The notes: generated by a model not told the origin, from the letters alone. Positions 1-6,004 are shown, counted from the first letter of the stretch. The stretch is 7,495 nt of DNA from Candidatus Calditenuaceae archaeon JGI OTU-1 (GCA_000494145.1 AWOE01000087.1:1-7495), one strand, 5' to 3'. Program-made: numbers and translations.

Positions 1-72
1 GGGGGGTGGATTTGAACCACCGATCTCCGGGTTATGAGCCCGGCGGGATAGACCTGGCTACCCTACCCCGCT
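1..72 (-). tRNA. Initiator tRNA-Met (anticodon CAT), 3' end cut by window edge
   Basis: Read on the minus strand, the 5' acceptor strand AGCGGGG begins at base 72. It is followed by a D arm (GGG/CCC stem), an anticodon arm CCGGG-CTCATAA-CCCGG giving anticodon CAT, a five-base variable loop, and a T arm GGTGG-TTCAAAT-CCACC. Only CCCC of the 3' acceptor strand remains inside the window, so three paired bases and the discriminator are missing. Three consecutive G:C pairs (GGG/CCC) below the anticodon loop and an A at position 1 are hallmarks of initiator rather than elongator tRNA-Met. No intron is present. Whether CCA is encoded cannot be seen. Confidence 0.95.
43..55. repeat. Direct repeat copy 1 (inside tRNA-Met), possible att half
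   Basis: GCGGGATAGACCT covers the D-loop to anticodon-stem junction of the tRNA gene and recurs exactly at 988-1000, at the end of the integrase relic. See the partner entry and the finding on it. Confidence 0.5.
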
Positions 73-94
73 TTAGGTGGGTAACCATGCCCGC

Positions 95-103
95 TTTATA
101 TAT
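95..103 (-). promoter_or_regulatory. TATA box of the initiator tRNA gene
   Basis: The minus-strand sequence ATATATAAA is centred about 27 bases upstream of the mature tRNA 5' end at 72, the spacing of an archaeal TBP site. The flanking DNA is GC-rich, so the AT core stands out. Confidence 0.75.
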
Positions 104-288
104 CGAGGACCCTCTTCGGTAATACGCACCTTCGATACCCACCCTATCGATTGGGTGGATAGGCAACACGTTCACATGGTGCCCTGTCGGCCCCCATTGT
201 GTGCTCGGAGGTGCTGCGGGCATGGCTCCCTCATCTGAGGAAGGGACGGACGCCAATATAAACCTCGGCATTTGGGAGGCGTTTTTGG
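104..288. other. Intergenic DNA between divergent tRNA and integrase relic
   Basis: No convincing gene is visible on either strand. It contains a small hairpin (CCACCC at 139-144 pairing with GGGTGG at 153-158, loop TATCGATT). Near its right end lies a TATA-like element serving the integrase relic. Open frames on the minus strand here are compositional and have no recognisable domain. Confidence 0.5.
255..263 (+). promoter_or_regulatory. TATA-like element before the integrase relic
   Basis: AATATAAAC lies about 30 bases upstream of the TTG at 289, consistent with a former leaderless or near-leaderless integrase transcript. It is the only AT-rich island in this GC-rich stretch. Confidence 0.45.
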
Positions 289-996
289 TTGGACAGGCTC
301 GATGAGGGCACGAGGGAGATCTATACGAGGGCTCTCCCAGTAATTTTGTGCCGTGAACCGGTTCCCCACCCTCGCCGACGCGACCCGACTCGGCGACGAG
401 CGCACTTTACCGAGTTCATCAGAGCTTTGCGTGACCGCGGGGCCTCGGTCAATACCCTAATGGCTTTACGGAACCGCGGTCCGAAGATTCTACGAGGCAC
501 CCGGTCGGCCCATCAATCCTCTTCGTATTAAACTGATCATGCCGAAGCGCCGAACGACCCGAAAGTCGCACGCTATCCCTGCCGACGTCGCATTTGAAAG
601 TGTGCGGGCGGCGCCGCCGAAAAACTACTCTTTCGTCTCTTGTGGGTGATAGGTCTTCGCATCGGCGAGGCCTTGGCTTTGCGAAAGCGAGACGTGGACC
701 TGTCCCGATACCCTGCTCTGCTTTACGTGGTGACGGAAAAAACCAACAAGCGCCAGGTCGTGTTCCTGCCCGAGGACTCGCTCTATCCGACGCCCCGCGC
801 TCTCTCATTTCGGAAAGAGGAGCCTGCTGGTGACGGCACCCTCTTTCCCGCGACGGGCCTTCCGTTAGAGTCCGCGCCGATGAGAGCTCTGTTGATGCCG
901 GCGCTCGCGTGTCTTGAGGAGGGCCCTCGAAGCGCCGCTCAGACTGGCCTCTCGCACCAAAAAGCCCACGTTATAAGCCTATCGTGTGCGGGATAG
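289..996 (+). pseudogene. Decayed tyrosine recombinase (phage/plasmid-type integrase), multiple frameshifts, catalytic C-terminus missing
   Basis: Integrase-like protein can be followed only by jumping frames. LDEGTREIYTRAL starts at the TTG at 289. RFPTLADATRLGDE (359-400) is one frame over. HFTEFIRALRDRGASVNTLMA (403-465, SAM-like N-terminal DNA-binding domain) returns to the first frame. TAVRRFYEAPGRPINPLRIK continues to about 634 in the second frame, ending at double stops near 647. Then WVIGLRIGEALALRKRDVDL follows from about 631 in the first frame. GLRIGEAL carries the first catalytic arginine (codon 658-660), and EKTNKRQVVFLPED carries the beta-hairpin lysine. Further shifts affect 880-960. 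HVISLSCAG at 967-993 looks like box II (HxxRxS) with Arg changed to Ser, followed at once by TAG. The tyrosine nucleophile is absent, so the protein cannot be active. Intact family members are usually about 280-350 residues. It sits beside a tRNA gene, a typical integration target. Confidence 0.88.
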
Positions 997-1000
997 ACCT
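988..1000. repeat. Direct repeat copy 2, at the end of the integrase relic
   Basis: Exact 13-base match, same orientation, to 43-55 inside tRNA-Met. A second, weaker match lies beside it: TTATAAGCC at 971-979 corresponds to TTATGAGCC (32-40) of the anticodon loop, but with a longer spacer. The repeat coincides with the point where integrase homology stops and GC-rich DNA gives way to AT-rich DNA. Confidence 0.5.
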
Positions 1001-1083
1001 AAACAGCCCAGACAACCTAACTAAGGATATGCCAAAACACATGCATAACATAACAAAACCAGATCATAGACATGTAAAAGAAA

Positions 1084-1095
1084 AATTTAAATAAA
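1084..1095 (+). promoter_or_regulatory. TATA-like promoter for the surface-protein gene
   Basis: An AATTTAAATAAA core within a purine-rich stretch would place a start site near 1112-1118, giving a leader of about 140 nt that contains both hairpin regions. A second possible TATA (GTTATAAG at 1198-1205) lies inside the left arm of the long inverted repeat and would start transcription near 1228, so the true start site is uncertain. Confidence 0.45.
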
Positions 1096-1117
1096 AGTTG
1101 ACAGGGTCTGAGCAAGA

Positions 1118-1161
1118 GAGGGGAGTCTGTTATGAGAGGATACGCTAGACTCCCCTCATAA
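1118..1161 (+). promoter_or_regulatory. Two overlapping, mutually exclusive hairpins in the leader
   Basis: GAGGGGAGTCT (1118-1128) pairs perfectly with AGACTCCCCTC (1147-1157), 11 bp with an 18-base loop. TTATGAGAGG (1130-1139) can instead pair with CCCCTCATAA (1152-1161), 9 of 10 positions. Both helices need bases 1152-1157, so only one can form at a time. This is the layout of an RNA switch, although simple decay of a repeat could also give it. Confidence 0.5.
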
Positions 1162-1193
1162 TAGGAAATCTAGTGAAACAGAATGGAAACGAA

Positions 1194-1250
1194 TAATGTT
1201 ATAAGCTATCTTCCTGGTAACTTATTTCAGGAAGATAGCTTATAACATTA
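1194..1250 (+). repeat. Perfect 23-bp inverted repeat just before the GTG start
   Basis: Arms 1194-1216 and 1228-1250 are exactly complementary over 23 bases, separated by an 11-base spacer (GTAACTTATTT, 1217-1227). The right arm ends five bases before the start codon at 1256. It could act as an RNA stem controlling access to the start, as a DNA operator, or be the remains of a small inverted-repeat element. A terminator is less likely because no T-run follows. Confidence 0.8.
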
Positions 1251-1255
1251 ATGGA

Positions 1256-4042
1256 GTGAGACAAAGCAATCATATACGGAACTCGAAATTTAGGGCGAAG
1301 CTGCTGATTTGGTATCATCTCCTGATAATCATGCTCATCCTGTCGCTATCGTCACAGGTATCAATTGGCTCAGGTAGGTGGCAAGCGACTAGTTTGGCAG
1401 GCGGGCGGGGTTGGCAGGATTTTATCGTGATAGGCGATGCCTTTAGTGGTATGCCGTTCTATCCGCATATTCTGGACCAGCTTAAGGAAGAGTATAGACT
1501 TGAGGGGCTGCACAATACCGTTCAGGCATGGATCGACTACAGAGAGTGGATGAGGTATCCGGCTGAGTGGGATGTTAATATTGCCCGCCTTATCAGGGAG
1601 GCTCATAATGTAGGTCTACCAGTGGGGGTGACATATGGCTATCATGTTGGTGATATGGTTGACGCGCGGTATGATGAGAGCATAGGATTCCTCTACTATT
1701 ACCGTCAACTCATCCCCGATAAGCACAAGTGGCGTCACCCCAACGGAACAGTGGCTTTAGACCCGTACAGTGTTGGATCCTCCCGCTCGTTCACCGGAGC
1801 ATATGTGGTACGAATCTTTAGCGACCCCATGGACATCGAAAGATTAGGGAGGGTAGACCTTCACTTGACGATGCAGCCGCAGAACCCATATTGGAAGGAG
1901 TTCTTCATAGATTGGGGGAAGAAGGCTATCGACCGTGGCTCGGACTCGATCTTCATCGACAACCCGGATGGTATATTCACTTTCTTTTGGGGAGGGGGAT
2001 GGGGTTGTACCGATACTTGGGAAGGTAAAGGGCTGGCCGAATATCTGAGAATCAAGCTAGACGATTCCGTCTTGAGGGCTATGGGTGTGGAATCCCTTGA
2101 GAACTTTTGCCTTAAGGACTATCTGATTAAGAAGTACGGACCTCCAAGAATTTTCTCTAACTACGTCAACTTCCGGGAGAGGTTCAAGACTTCGTGGCCC
2201 ATTGAACATGTTGTCTTCGACGACGTCGAAAACATCCTTAGGGACCCAATTTTCAAAGAAGCACTACTTTACTGGTACAGGTCAGCCTTAGATTTTGTCA
2301 GGGATGTAGCAGCCCAGTACAAGTTGTATGCGTCTCAAAGAGGAAGGGATATCGTCCTAACCAGTAATATCTATTTCGCTTGGGCACCTCATATCACACT
2401 CGCGCCTTTCATGGACGCTATATATGTGGAGACAAATCAATTCCGACCTCCTCCCTATGTGACCCGCCCCGCTGTTTGCAAGCTGGGGCAGGCTTCGGTG
2501 AATGGTTCGAAGCCCGTATGGATCGGTGAGTGGATCCTGCACTTTGCAAACCCTTTCGAGCCATATCTCCCTCCAAGGGATATTTCTAACTTGGTGAGGT
2601 TGAGGGTGGCTGAAGCTTACGCCTCTGGCTGCATAATGCTAGTTCCTTTCGGGACAGGACACCCTAGTGAGGGCTGGCCCCCGAGGAGGCTTGTGTTGGG
2701 AAGTGAAAGGCCTCATGCGGCCGCTTACTACCGTTTTATCTTTGAAAATCGAGACCTGTTTAAGGGTGTTAGAACTATGCCCGATGTTGCGTTGCTGGTG
2801 TCTGTTCCGACGATGATATGGAGCTTCATACCAGCACTCGGTATTGGCTCAGTTCATAGCGATTACCAAATTGAGATATTCGGGTGGGCCAGAGCCCTAG
2901 AGTCTATGGGAGTCTCCTACGACATCCTGCTACTCGGGATGGACGAAATACTTCCAACCGACTCCCATACAAGGCTCAAATCCTACTCTCTAATCATAGC
3001 GCCCGAACTGACGCATATATCTGACATCCATCTTCAGGCCGTACTCGATTTCTTGAAAACGGGAGGTAAGCTGATAATAGGTCCCAGCTTTGGCGCGTAC
3101 GACGAGATGCATAATCCAAGGTCTTCAGCCAATCTTTCTATGGTATTTTCACATCCAAACGTTCTGCTGACAGAGCGATGGCTGGGCAGAGACTATCAGC
3201 GTACGTTGCTGAACAACCTGACAGTTTCACAATCCCTTCTGTCCTTGATGACGAGGGCTGTAGACACGTTTCTCGCATCCAAAATGGTTAGCACGAACGC
3301 CTCCCAGAATGTCTACATCAACGTTCTAGCTCAGAAATGGCCCGCTGAGAGGCTAATCGTCCATCTTGTTAACTACGATTACCGGTATGACTCTGAAAAG
3401 GACTGGACTCATCCAGCCAACAATATTGGGATAACACTTAAAATCCCTCTAGGTTTTAACCCAGCTAATGTTACCCTGATTTCACCAGACATCCCAAGCG
3501 CCCTTACTCTTCCCTTCCGTTTGGGTGAAGGTTTTCTGAGCTTTACAGTCCCAAGCCTGAAGATATGGGATATCATAATTATAGAAGACAAAACGGCCGC
3601 CTTACAACGTGCTTTAGAAAATCTTCAGAACCAGTATAAGGAGCTTCTCCAAGCCTATGAAAGACTTAATACTTCACATGTAGAGCTGAGCCAAAGCTAT
3701 GAGCAACTCATTCAAACCCAGCAGAACCTGCTAGCTGAACTCCAAGCAAAGACTGAAGCCTACGCGAAACTATCTGAGGAAAATCAGGCAATAAAAGCAG
3801 AGCTCGAAAACCTTCGAGGGAGGTTGGATGAAAACCGGGTCCTCATGTCGGAGCTTGAAAGCTTGAGGGGGAAGCTGGCCGAACTGACGCAACTATATGA
3901 GGACGCAAAACGTGAGATAAAGCAAGCGTCCGAGTTATTATTGATATACCAGTTCACAGCCTACACCATGGCCGCTATAACAGTCTCAAGCATAGCGGCT
4001 TTAGTTTATTCTAGAATGAGATGTGGGAGACGCCACCACTAG
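1256..4042 (+). CDS. Membrane-anchored, secreted glycoside hydrolase-like surface protein with coiled-coil stalk
   Basis: The 928 residues run in order as follows. A signal peptide (1-40) has a basic N-region and a hydrophobic core at 16-33. A TIM-barrel-like region follows (about 55-500). A Rossmann/amidotransferase-like domain (about 515-645) resembles the beta-galactosidase trimerisation domain. A beta-sandwich (about 690-785) contains LIVHLVNYDY, common at the end of such glycosidases. A coiled coil runs 785-895, a membrane helix about 897-918, and the tail is MRCGRRHH. Candidate acidic residues at barrel strand ends are Asp235 (SIFIDNPDG), Glu392 (YVETNQF) and Glu425 (WIGEW), but I cannot assign catalysis. 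Several N-x-S/T sequons (163, 426, 664, 691, 748, 805) fit an extracellular glycoprotein. The GTG at 1256 is chosen because it alone gives a normal signal-peptide N-region; ATG at 1331 would cut into the hydrophobic core. Carbohydrate cleavage at the cell surface is inferred from GH42/GHL6-like architecture. It might be a non-catalytic sugar-binding or adhesive protein. Confidence 0.88.
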   Translation: MRQSNHIRNSKFRAKLLIWYHLLIIMLILSLSSQVSIGSGRWQATSLAGGRGWQDFIVIGDAFSGMPFYPHILDQLKEEYRLEGLHNTVQAWIDYREWMRYPAEWDVNIARLIREAHNVGLPVGVTYGYHVGDMVDARYDESIGFLYYYRQLIPDKHKWRHPNGTVALDPYSVGSSRSFTGAYVVRIFSDPMDIERLGRVDLHLTMQPQNPYWKEFFIDWGKKAIDRGSDSIFIDNPDGIFTFFWGGGWGCTDTWEGKGLAEYLRIKLDDSVLRAMGVESLENFCLKDYLIKKYGPPRIFSNYVNFRERFKTSWPIEHVVFDDVENILRDPIFKEALLYWYRSALDFVRDVAAQYKLYASQRGRDIVLTSNIYFAWAPHITLAPFMDAIYVETNQFRPPPYVTRPAVCKLGQASVNGSKPVWIGEWILHFANPFEPYLPPRDISNLVRLRVAEAYASGCIMLVPFGTGHPSEGWPPRRLVLGSERPHAAAYYRFIFENRDLFKGVRTMPDVALLVSVPTMIWSFIPALGIGSVHSDYQIEIFGWARALESMGVSYDILLLGMDEILPTDSHTRLKSYSLIIAPELTHISDIHLQAVLDFLKTGGKLIIGPSFGAYDEMHNPRSSANLSMVFSHPNVLLTERWLGRDYQRTLLNNLTVSQSLLSLMTRAVDTFLASKMVSTNASQNVYINVLAQKWPAERLIVHLVNYDYRYDSEKDWTHPANNIGITLKIPLGFNPANVTLISPDIPSALTLPFRLGEGFLSFTVPSLKIWDIIIIEDKTAALQRALENLQNQYKELLQAYERLNTSHVELSQSYEQLIQTQQNLLAELQAKTEAYAKLSEENQAIKAELENLRGRLDENRVLMSELESLRGKLAELTQLYEDAKREIKQASELLLIYQFTAYTMAAITVSSIAALVYSRMRCGRRHH

Positions 4043-4083
4043 ATCTTCAAATACGATAATACCTAAACCTGGTAACCGTCGTA

Positions 4084-4136
4084 GGTCTTGCGAGGCCCCG
4101 CCAAAACCAGCAGCCGACCCGACAACCAGCAAGACC
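4084..4136. repeat. GC-rich inverted repeat in the convergent intergenic region
   Basis: GGTCTTGC (4084-4091) and GCAAGACC (4129-4136) are perfect 8-base complements enclosing a C-rich 37-base interior. It stands out from AT-rich surroundings and could be a small structured RNA or the 3' UTR stem of the surface-protein mRNA. No tRNA or box C/D pattern is complete here. Confidence 0.35.
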
Positions 4137-4174
4137 GCCGGAAGCAACTCCTTGAAACATATACCCTAACTGAT

Positions 4175-4199
4175 GATATGGGTTATATAACCACATATC
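4175..4199. repeat. Near-perfect dyad around a TATA-like core
   Basis: GGTTATATAACC (4181-4192) is a perfect 12-base palindrome. With a one-base bulge the symmetry extends outward (GATATG at 4175-4180, CATATC at 4194-4199). The core resembles a TATA box, but no gene begins at the right distance on either strand. It may be a protein-binding dyad or part of termination between the convergent genes. Confidence 0.45.
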
Positions 4200-4210
4200 G
4201 GAAACACCGG

Positions 4211-4217
4211 TTTTTTT
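4211..4217 (+). terminator. Oligo-T transcription stop for the surface-protein gene
   Basis: A run of seven T's on the plus strand, directly after CCGG, is the first strong U-tract downstream of the stop at 4042. Archaeal RNA polymerase stops at such tracts. It abuts the end of the convergent gene. Confidence 0.5.
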
Positions 4218-5465
4218 CTATAATTCTGCAAATCCCCTCTTTTCGAGCTTAATATAGCATAAAGGGTCAGAGAAAAGATATGAAAAACTTATCAACAGTT
4301 CTCTATCGGCAGGTACTTCAAAAAGTATCCAGCCTTCCACGCTTCCTCCAGGAATCATCTGAACAGATTTTAATTCAGGCATATCGTCCGGATAAACAAT
4401 AAAATACTCTGGATTGTATCCTGCCCCGCCAGCAATGGCTTTGAAGTTAAGCATACCAATAGGGGCTGTTCCATCACCTTCTATATAGCTGACCCTTACT
4501 TTCACCAAGATGTATTCATGGCCGGGGTCCGGTGACGGGTTGAATATGTTTGCTAATTTAATTTTATTGTGTGCCTCCTCACCTCTGATGAAATCCAACA
4601 CTGTTATCTCAAAGCTAGCACGATAGGCTCTAACTTTAACGGATTCGCCAACTTTTGCGGGATTATTTATGCTGCCTTTATCGGGTGTTTGGGTTGTTAC
4701 AGCGGTGGGAGCGGTGGGACTTGGTTGCTGTGCTGCAAGCCCAATGATAACCAGTAAAAGAATGACAAATAGACCAGCTATCGCTAGCTTTGTCTTACGA
4801 CCTATTGGAGACCTTTGAGAATATGCAGGTTGGTCTGATGGAAACTGAGAGACTCTAAGTCGGAATTCTGAGAAACAAAAATTACATACGATGTGGCCAG
4901 GGGCTAATATGCTTGCTAGTTTTAGAGGGGCAAGGCATACGGGGCACCTCGGGCCCGGCATTTCCTCGTATAATCTAACTCCGCATACTTTACATATCTT
5001 AGTCTTTAGCGGATTATAACTTCCACAGTTATGGCAAATCATTTGTGAAGTCACTACAATCGGTTGTAAAGTTACTCTTCTACCGCGCTTTAAATCACGT
5101 GGCTCAATATGTGTTCTTCTTGTGAGCTCATATACAATACCGATGAACAAAAGTATGAACGGGAGTAGATTTAGAAAATAAAAAATAAATCCGAAAAGTA
5201 ATGTGATCATTATGAGTAGTGCTCCTATAATCATCATCGATACACCGAATTTTCTCCAGCGCGTAGTTAAAACTCCGCCTATTATGCTGAAAATGGAGCC
5301 GAATATTCCGCTCCATGCTAGACCGACGTAGGGAGACGGATCTGGAGGATCTTCCCCTGAAAGAATTTGAAAAACGCCGAATGCTATGAAAAATACATAA
5401 CCGGTGATAGAAAAGATGAACGCCAATACCCCGGCGATGAGTCCGAGTTTTGCGCTGACCCTCAC
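4218..5465 (-). CDS. Membrane protein with two zinc ribbons and a DUF4352-like extracellular domain
   Basis: The 415 residues begin with four hydrophobic helices (about 6-30, 47-66, 73-88, 91-112). A basic linker leads to two CxxC...CxxC zinc ribbons: Cys144/147/158/161 and Cys174/177/194/197. A fifth membrane helix (about 225-244) and a Thr/Pro-rich spacer follow. The C-terminal domain (about 263-410) begins SINNPAKVGESVKVRAY and contains YILVKVRVSYIEGDG and GGSVEGWILFEVP, matching the immunoglobulin-like fold of DUF4352-type proteins. With both ribbons between helices 4 and 5, the ribbons are probably cytoplasmic and the C-terminal domain outside. GTG at 5465 is the start because a TATA box is centred about 26 bases upstream, implying a leaderless mRNA. 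Function is unknown; sensing or protein-protein contact across the membrane is a guess. It converges on the surface-protein gene, so the two are not an operon. Confidence 0.88.
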   Translation of the reverse strand: MRVSAKLGLIAGVLAFIFSITGYVFFIAFGVFQILSGEDPPDPSPYVGLAWSGIFGSIFSIIGGVLTTRWRKFGVSMMIIGALLIMITLLFGFIFYFLNLLPFILLFIGIVYELTRRTHIEPRDLKRGRRVTLQPIVVTSQMICHNCGSYNPLKTKICKVCGVRLYEEMPGPRCPVCLAPLKLASILAPGHIVCNFCFSEFRLRVSQFPSDQPAYSQRSPIGRKTKLAIAGLFVILLLVIIGLAAQQPSPTAPTAVTTQTPDKGSINNPAKVGESVKVRAYRASFEITVLDFIRGEEAHNKIKLANIFNPSPDPGHEYILVKVRVSYIEGDGTAPIGMLNFKAIAGGAGYNPEYFIVYPDDMPELKSVQMIPGGSVEGWILFEVPADRELLISFSYLFSDPLCYIKLEKRGFAEL

Positions 5466-5486
5466 GTCTTAATATTCCTTTAACAT

Positions 5487-5496
5487 CTATATATAC
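5487..5496 (-). promoter_or_regulatory. TATA box of the zinc-ribbon membrane protein gene
   Basis: Minus-strand GTATATATAG is centred 26-27 bases from the GTG at 5465, so transcription should begin at or next to the start codon. An AAAGGA just downstream of the box could serve as a weak ribosome site if the start site lies further upstream. Confidence 0.7.
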
Positions 5497-5674
5497 ATTC
5501 TCACAAAATTATTCGGCGTTTTGATGTGTTATGAAATAAGCAGCACGGTCTTTTCATCTTAACCCAAGTGATATCGAGTTAGGGGACTTTTCCCTCAGGT
5601 CCCCCATTCCCGCAACCCGGTGAGCTCCCAGCTGCAACGCGTACACTCGGTATCACGTACATTTATAGGGTCAT

Positions 5675-5815
5675 ATGCATCCGTACTCAGGCGAGTGTCC
5701 TTTCGGTGAGGCCTCGTTCGCAGTTGTGGGCATTCGCGATGTGGGTATTACGTATTTACACATGAGGCTGCAATTAACCCGGTGCGGGATAAAAGGCGAT
5801 CGGGGCTTAGTGTGA
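5675..5815 (+). CDS. Possible 46-codon small ORF, unrecognised
   Basis: An ATG at 5675 opens a frame beginning MHPYSGECPFGEASF and ending at TGA 5813-5815. There is no clear ribosome site, and the nearest TATA-like element (5661-5669) is too close to serve it. The opposite strand is open over the same interval, as expected for GC-rich non-coding DNA. No domain is recognised; it may well be spurious. Confidence 0.15.
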   Translation: MHPYSGECPFGEASFAVVGIRDVGITYLHMRLQLTRCGIKGDRGLV

Positions 5816-5914
5816 TTTCCTGCCGGGCGACGAAGAAGAAAACCTTTTAATGTCCCTAAATAAGGGTGGATAACCGGCTCGAGGACCCTCGAGGCCCTTG
5901 GAGGGCGCTCCGGG

Positions 5915-5925
5915 CTTTAAATAGG
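5915..5925 (+). promoter_or_regulatory. TATA-like promoter upstream of the excisionase-like gene
   Basis: CTTTAAATAGG is the strongest TATA match in this GC-rich block and would start a transcript near 5946, giving a leader of about 60 nt to the ATG at 6008. A weaker A-rich element (AAAAATAG, 5976-5983), about 29 bases from the ATG, would give a leaderless transcript instead. Confidence 0.4.
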
Positions 5926-5990
5926 CCCCTCCCCTCGGCCTTTATGCGGGCGGGGGGAATGTAGACAAAAACGCCAAAAATAGCCGTATC

Positions 5991-6004
5991 GTGACATATG
6001 TGAC
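5991..6004. promoter_or_regulatory. Short palindrome abutting the excisionase-like start, possible operator
   Basis: GTGACATATGTGAC contains the perfect palindrome ACATATGT (5994-6001), ending four bases before the ATG codon region. It also reads as a GTGAC direct repeat around ATAT. MerR/excisionase-like proteins often bind dyads at their own promoter, so autoregulation is a reasonable guess. Confidence 0.3.

Larger units (their letters stand above)
1001..1255. other. AT-rich non-coding leader region of the surface-protein gene
   Basis: No domain-bearing gene is visible. One 21-codon histidine-rich frame (1029-1094) has no recognisable features and runs through the TATA element, so I do not call it. 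The interval holds a TATA-like element, an alternative-hairpin region at 1118-1161 and a perfect 23-bp inverted repeat at 1194-1250, listed separately. The abrupt composition change at about 1000 marks a junction between DNA of different origin. Confidence 0.6.

Noticed and set aside
32..405. Two overlapping minus-strand open frames of 77-79 codons
   Set aside because: They overlap the tRNA gene, its promoter and the integrase relic, are rich in Pro/Arg/Gly as expected for GC-rich antisense DNA, and show no domain.
449..808. Minus-strand open frame of 119 codons
   Set aside because: It is antisense to the integrase relic, which shows recognisable family motifs on the plus strand; this frame is Arg/Pro/Ser-rich without motifs.
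1029..1094. A 21-codon histidine-rich frame (MPKHMHNITKPDHRHVKEKFK without its last residue as shown)
   Set aside because: No ribosome site or promoter, and it runs into the TATA element of the next gene; most likely chance.
1194..1250. Reading the 23-bp inverted repeat as a transcription terminator
   Set aside because: No T-run follows on either strand, the next gene starts five bases later, and archaeal termination does not normally rely on such stems.
4165..4200. Box C/D guide RNA suggested by TGATGA at 4171
   Set aside because: The C box lacks the preferred purine before TGATGA, and no D box (CTGA) or internal C'/D' pair lies at the right spacing.
103..5890. 12-base match TCGAGGACCCTC at 103-114 and 5879-5890
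   Set aside because: A match of this length is expected by chance between GC-rich stretches in a window this size, and the flanks do not extend it.
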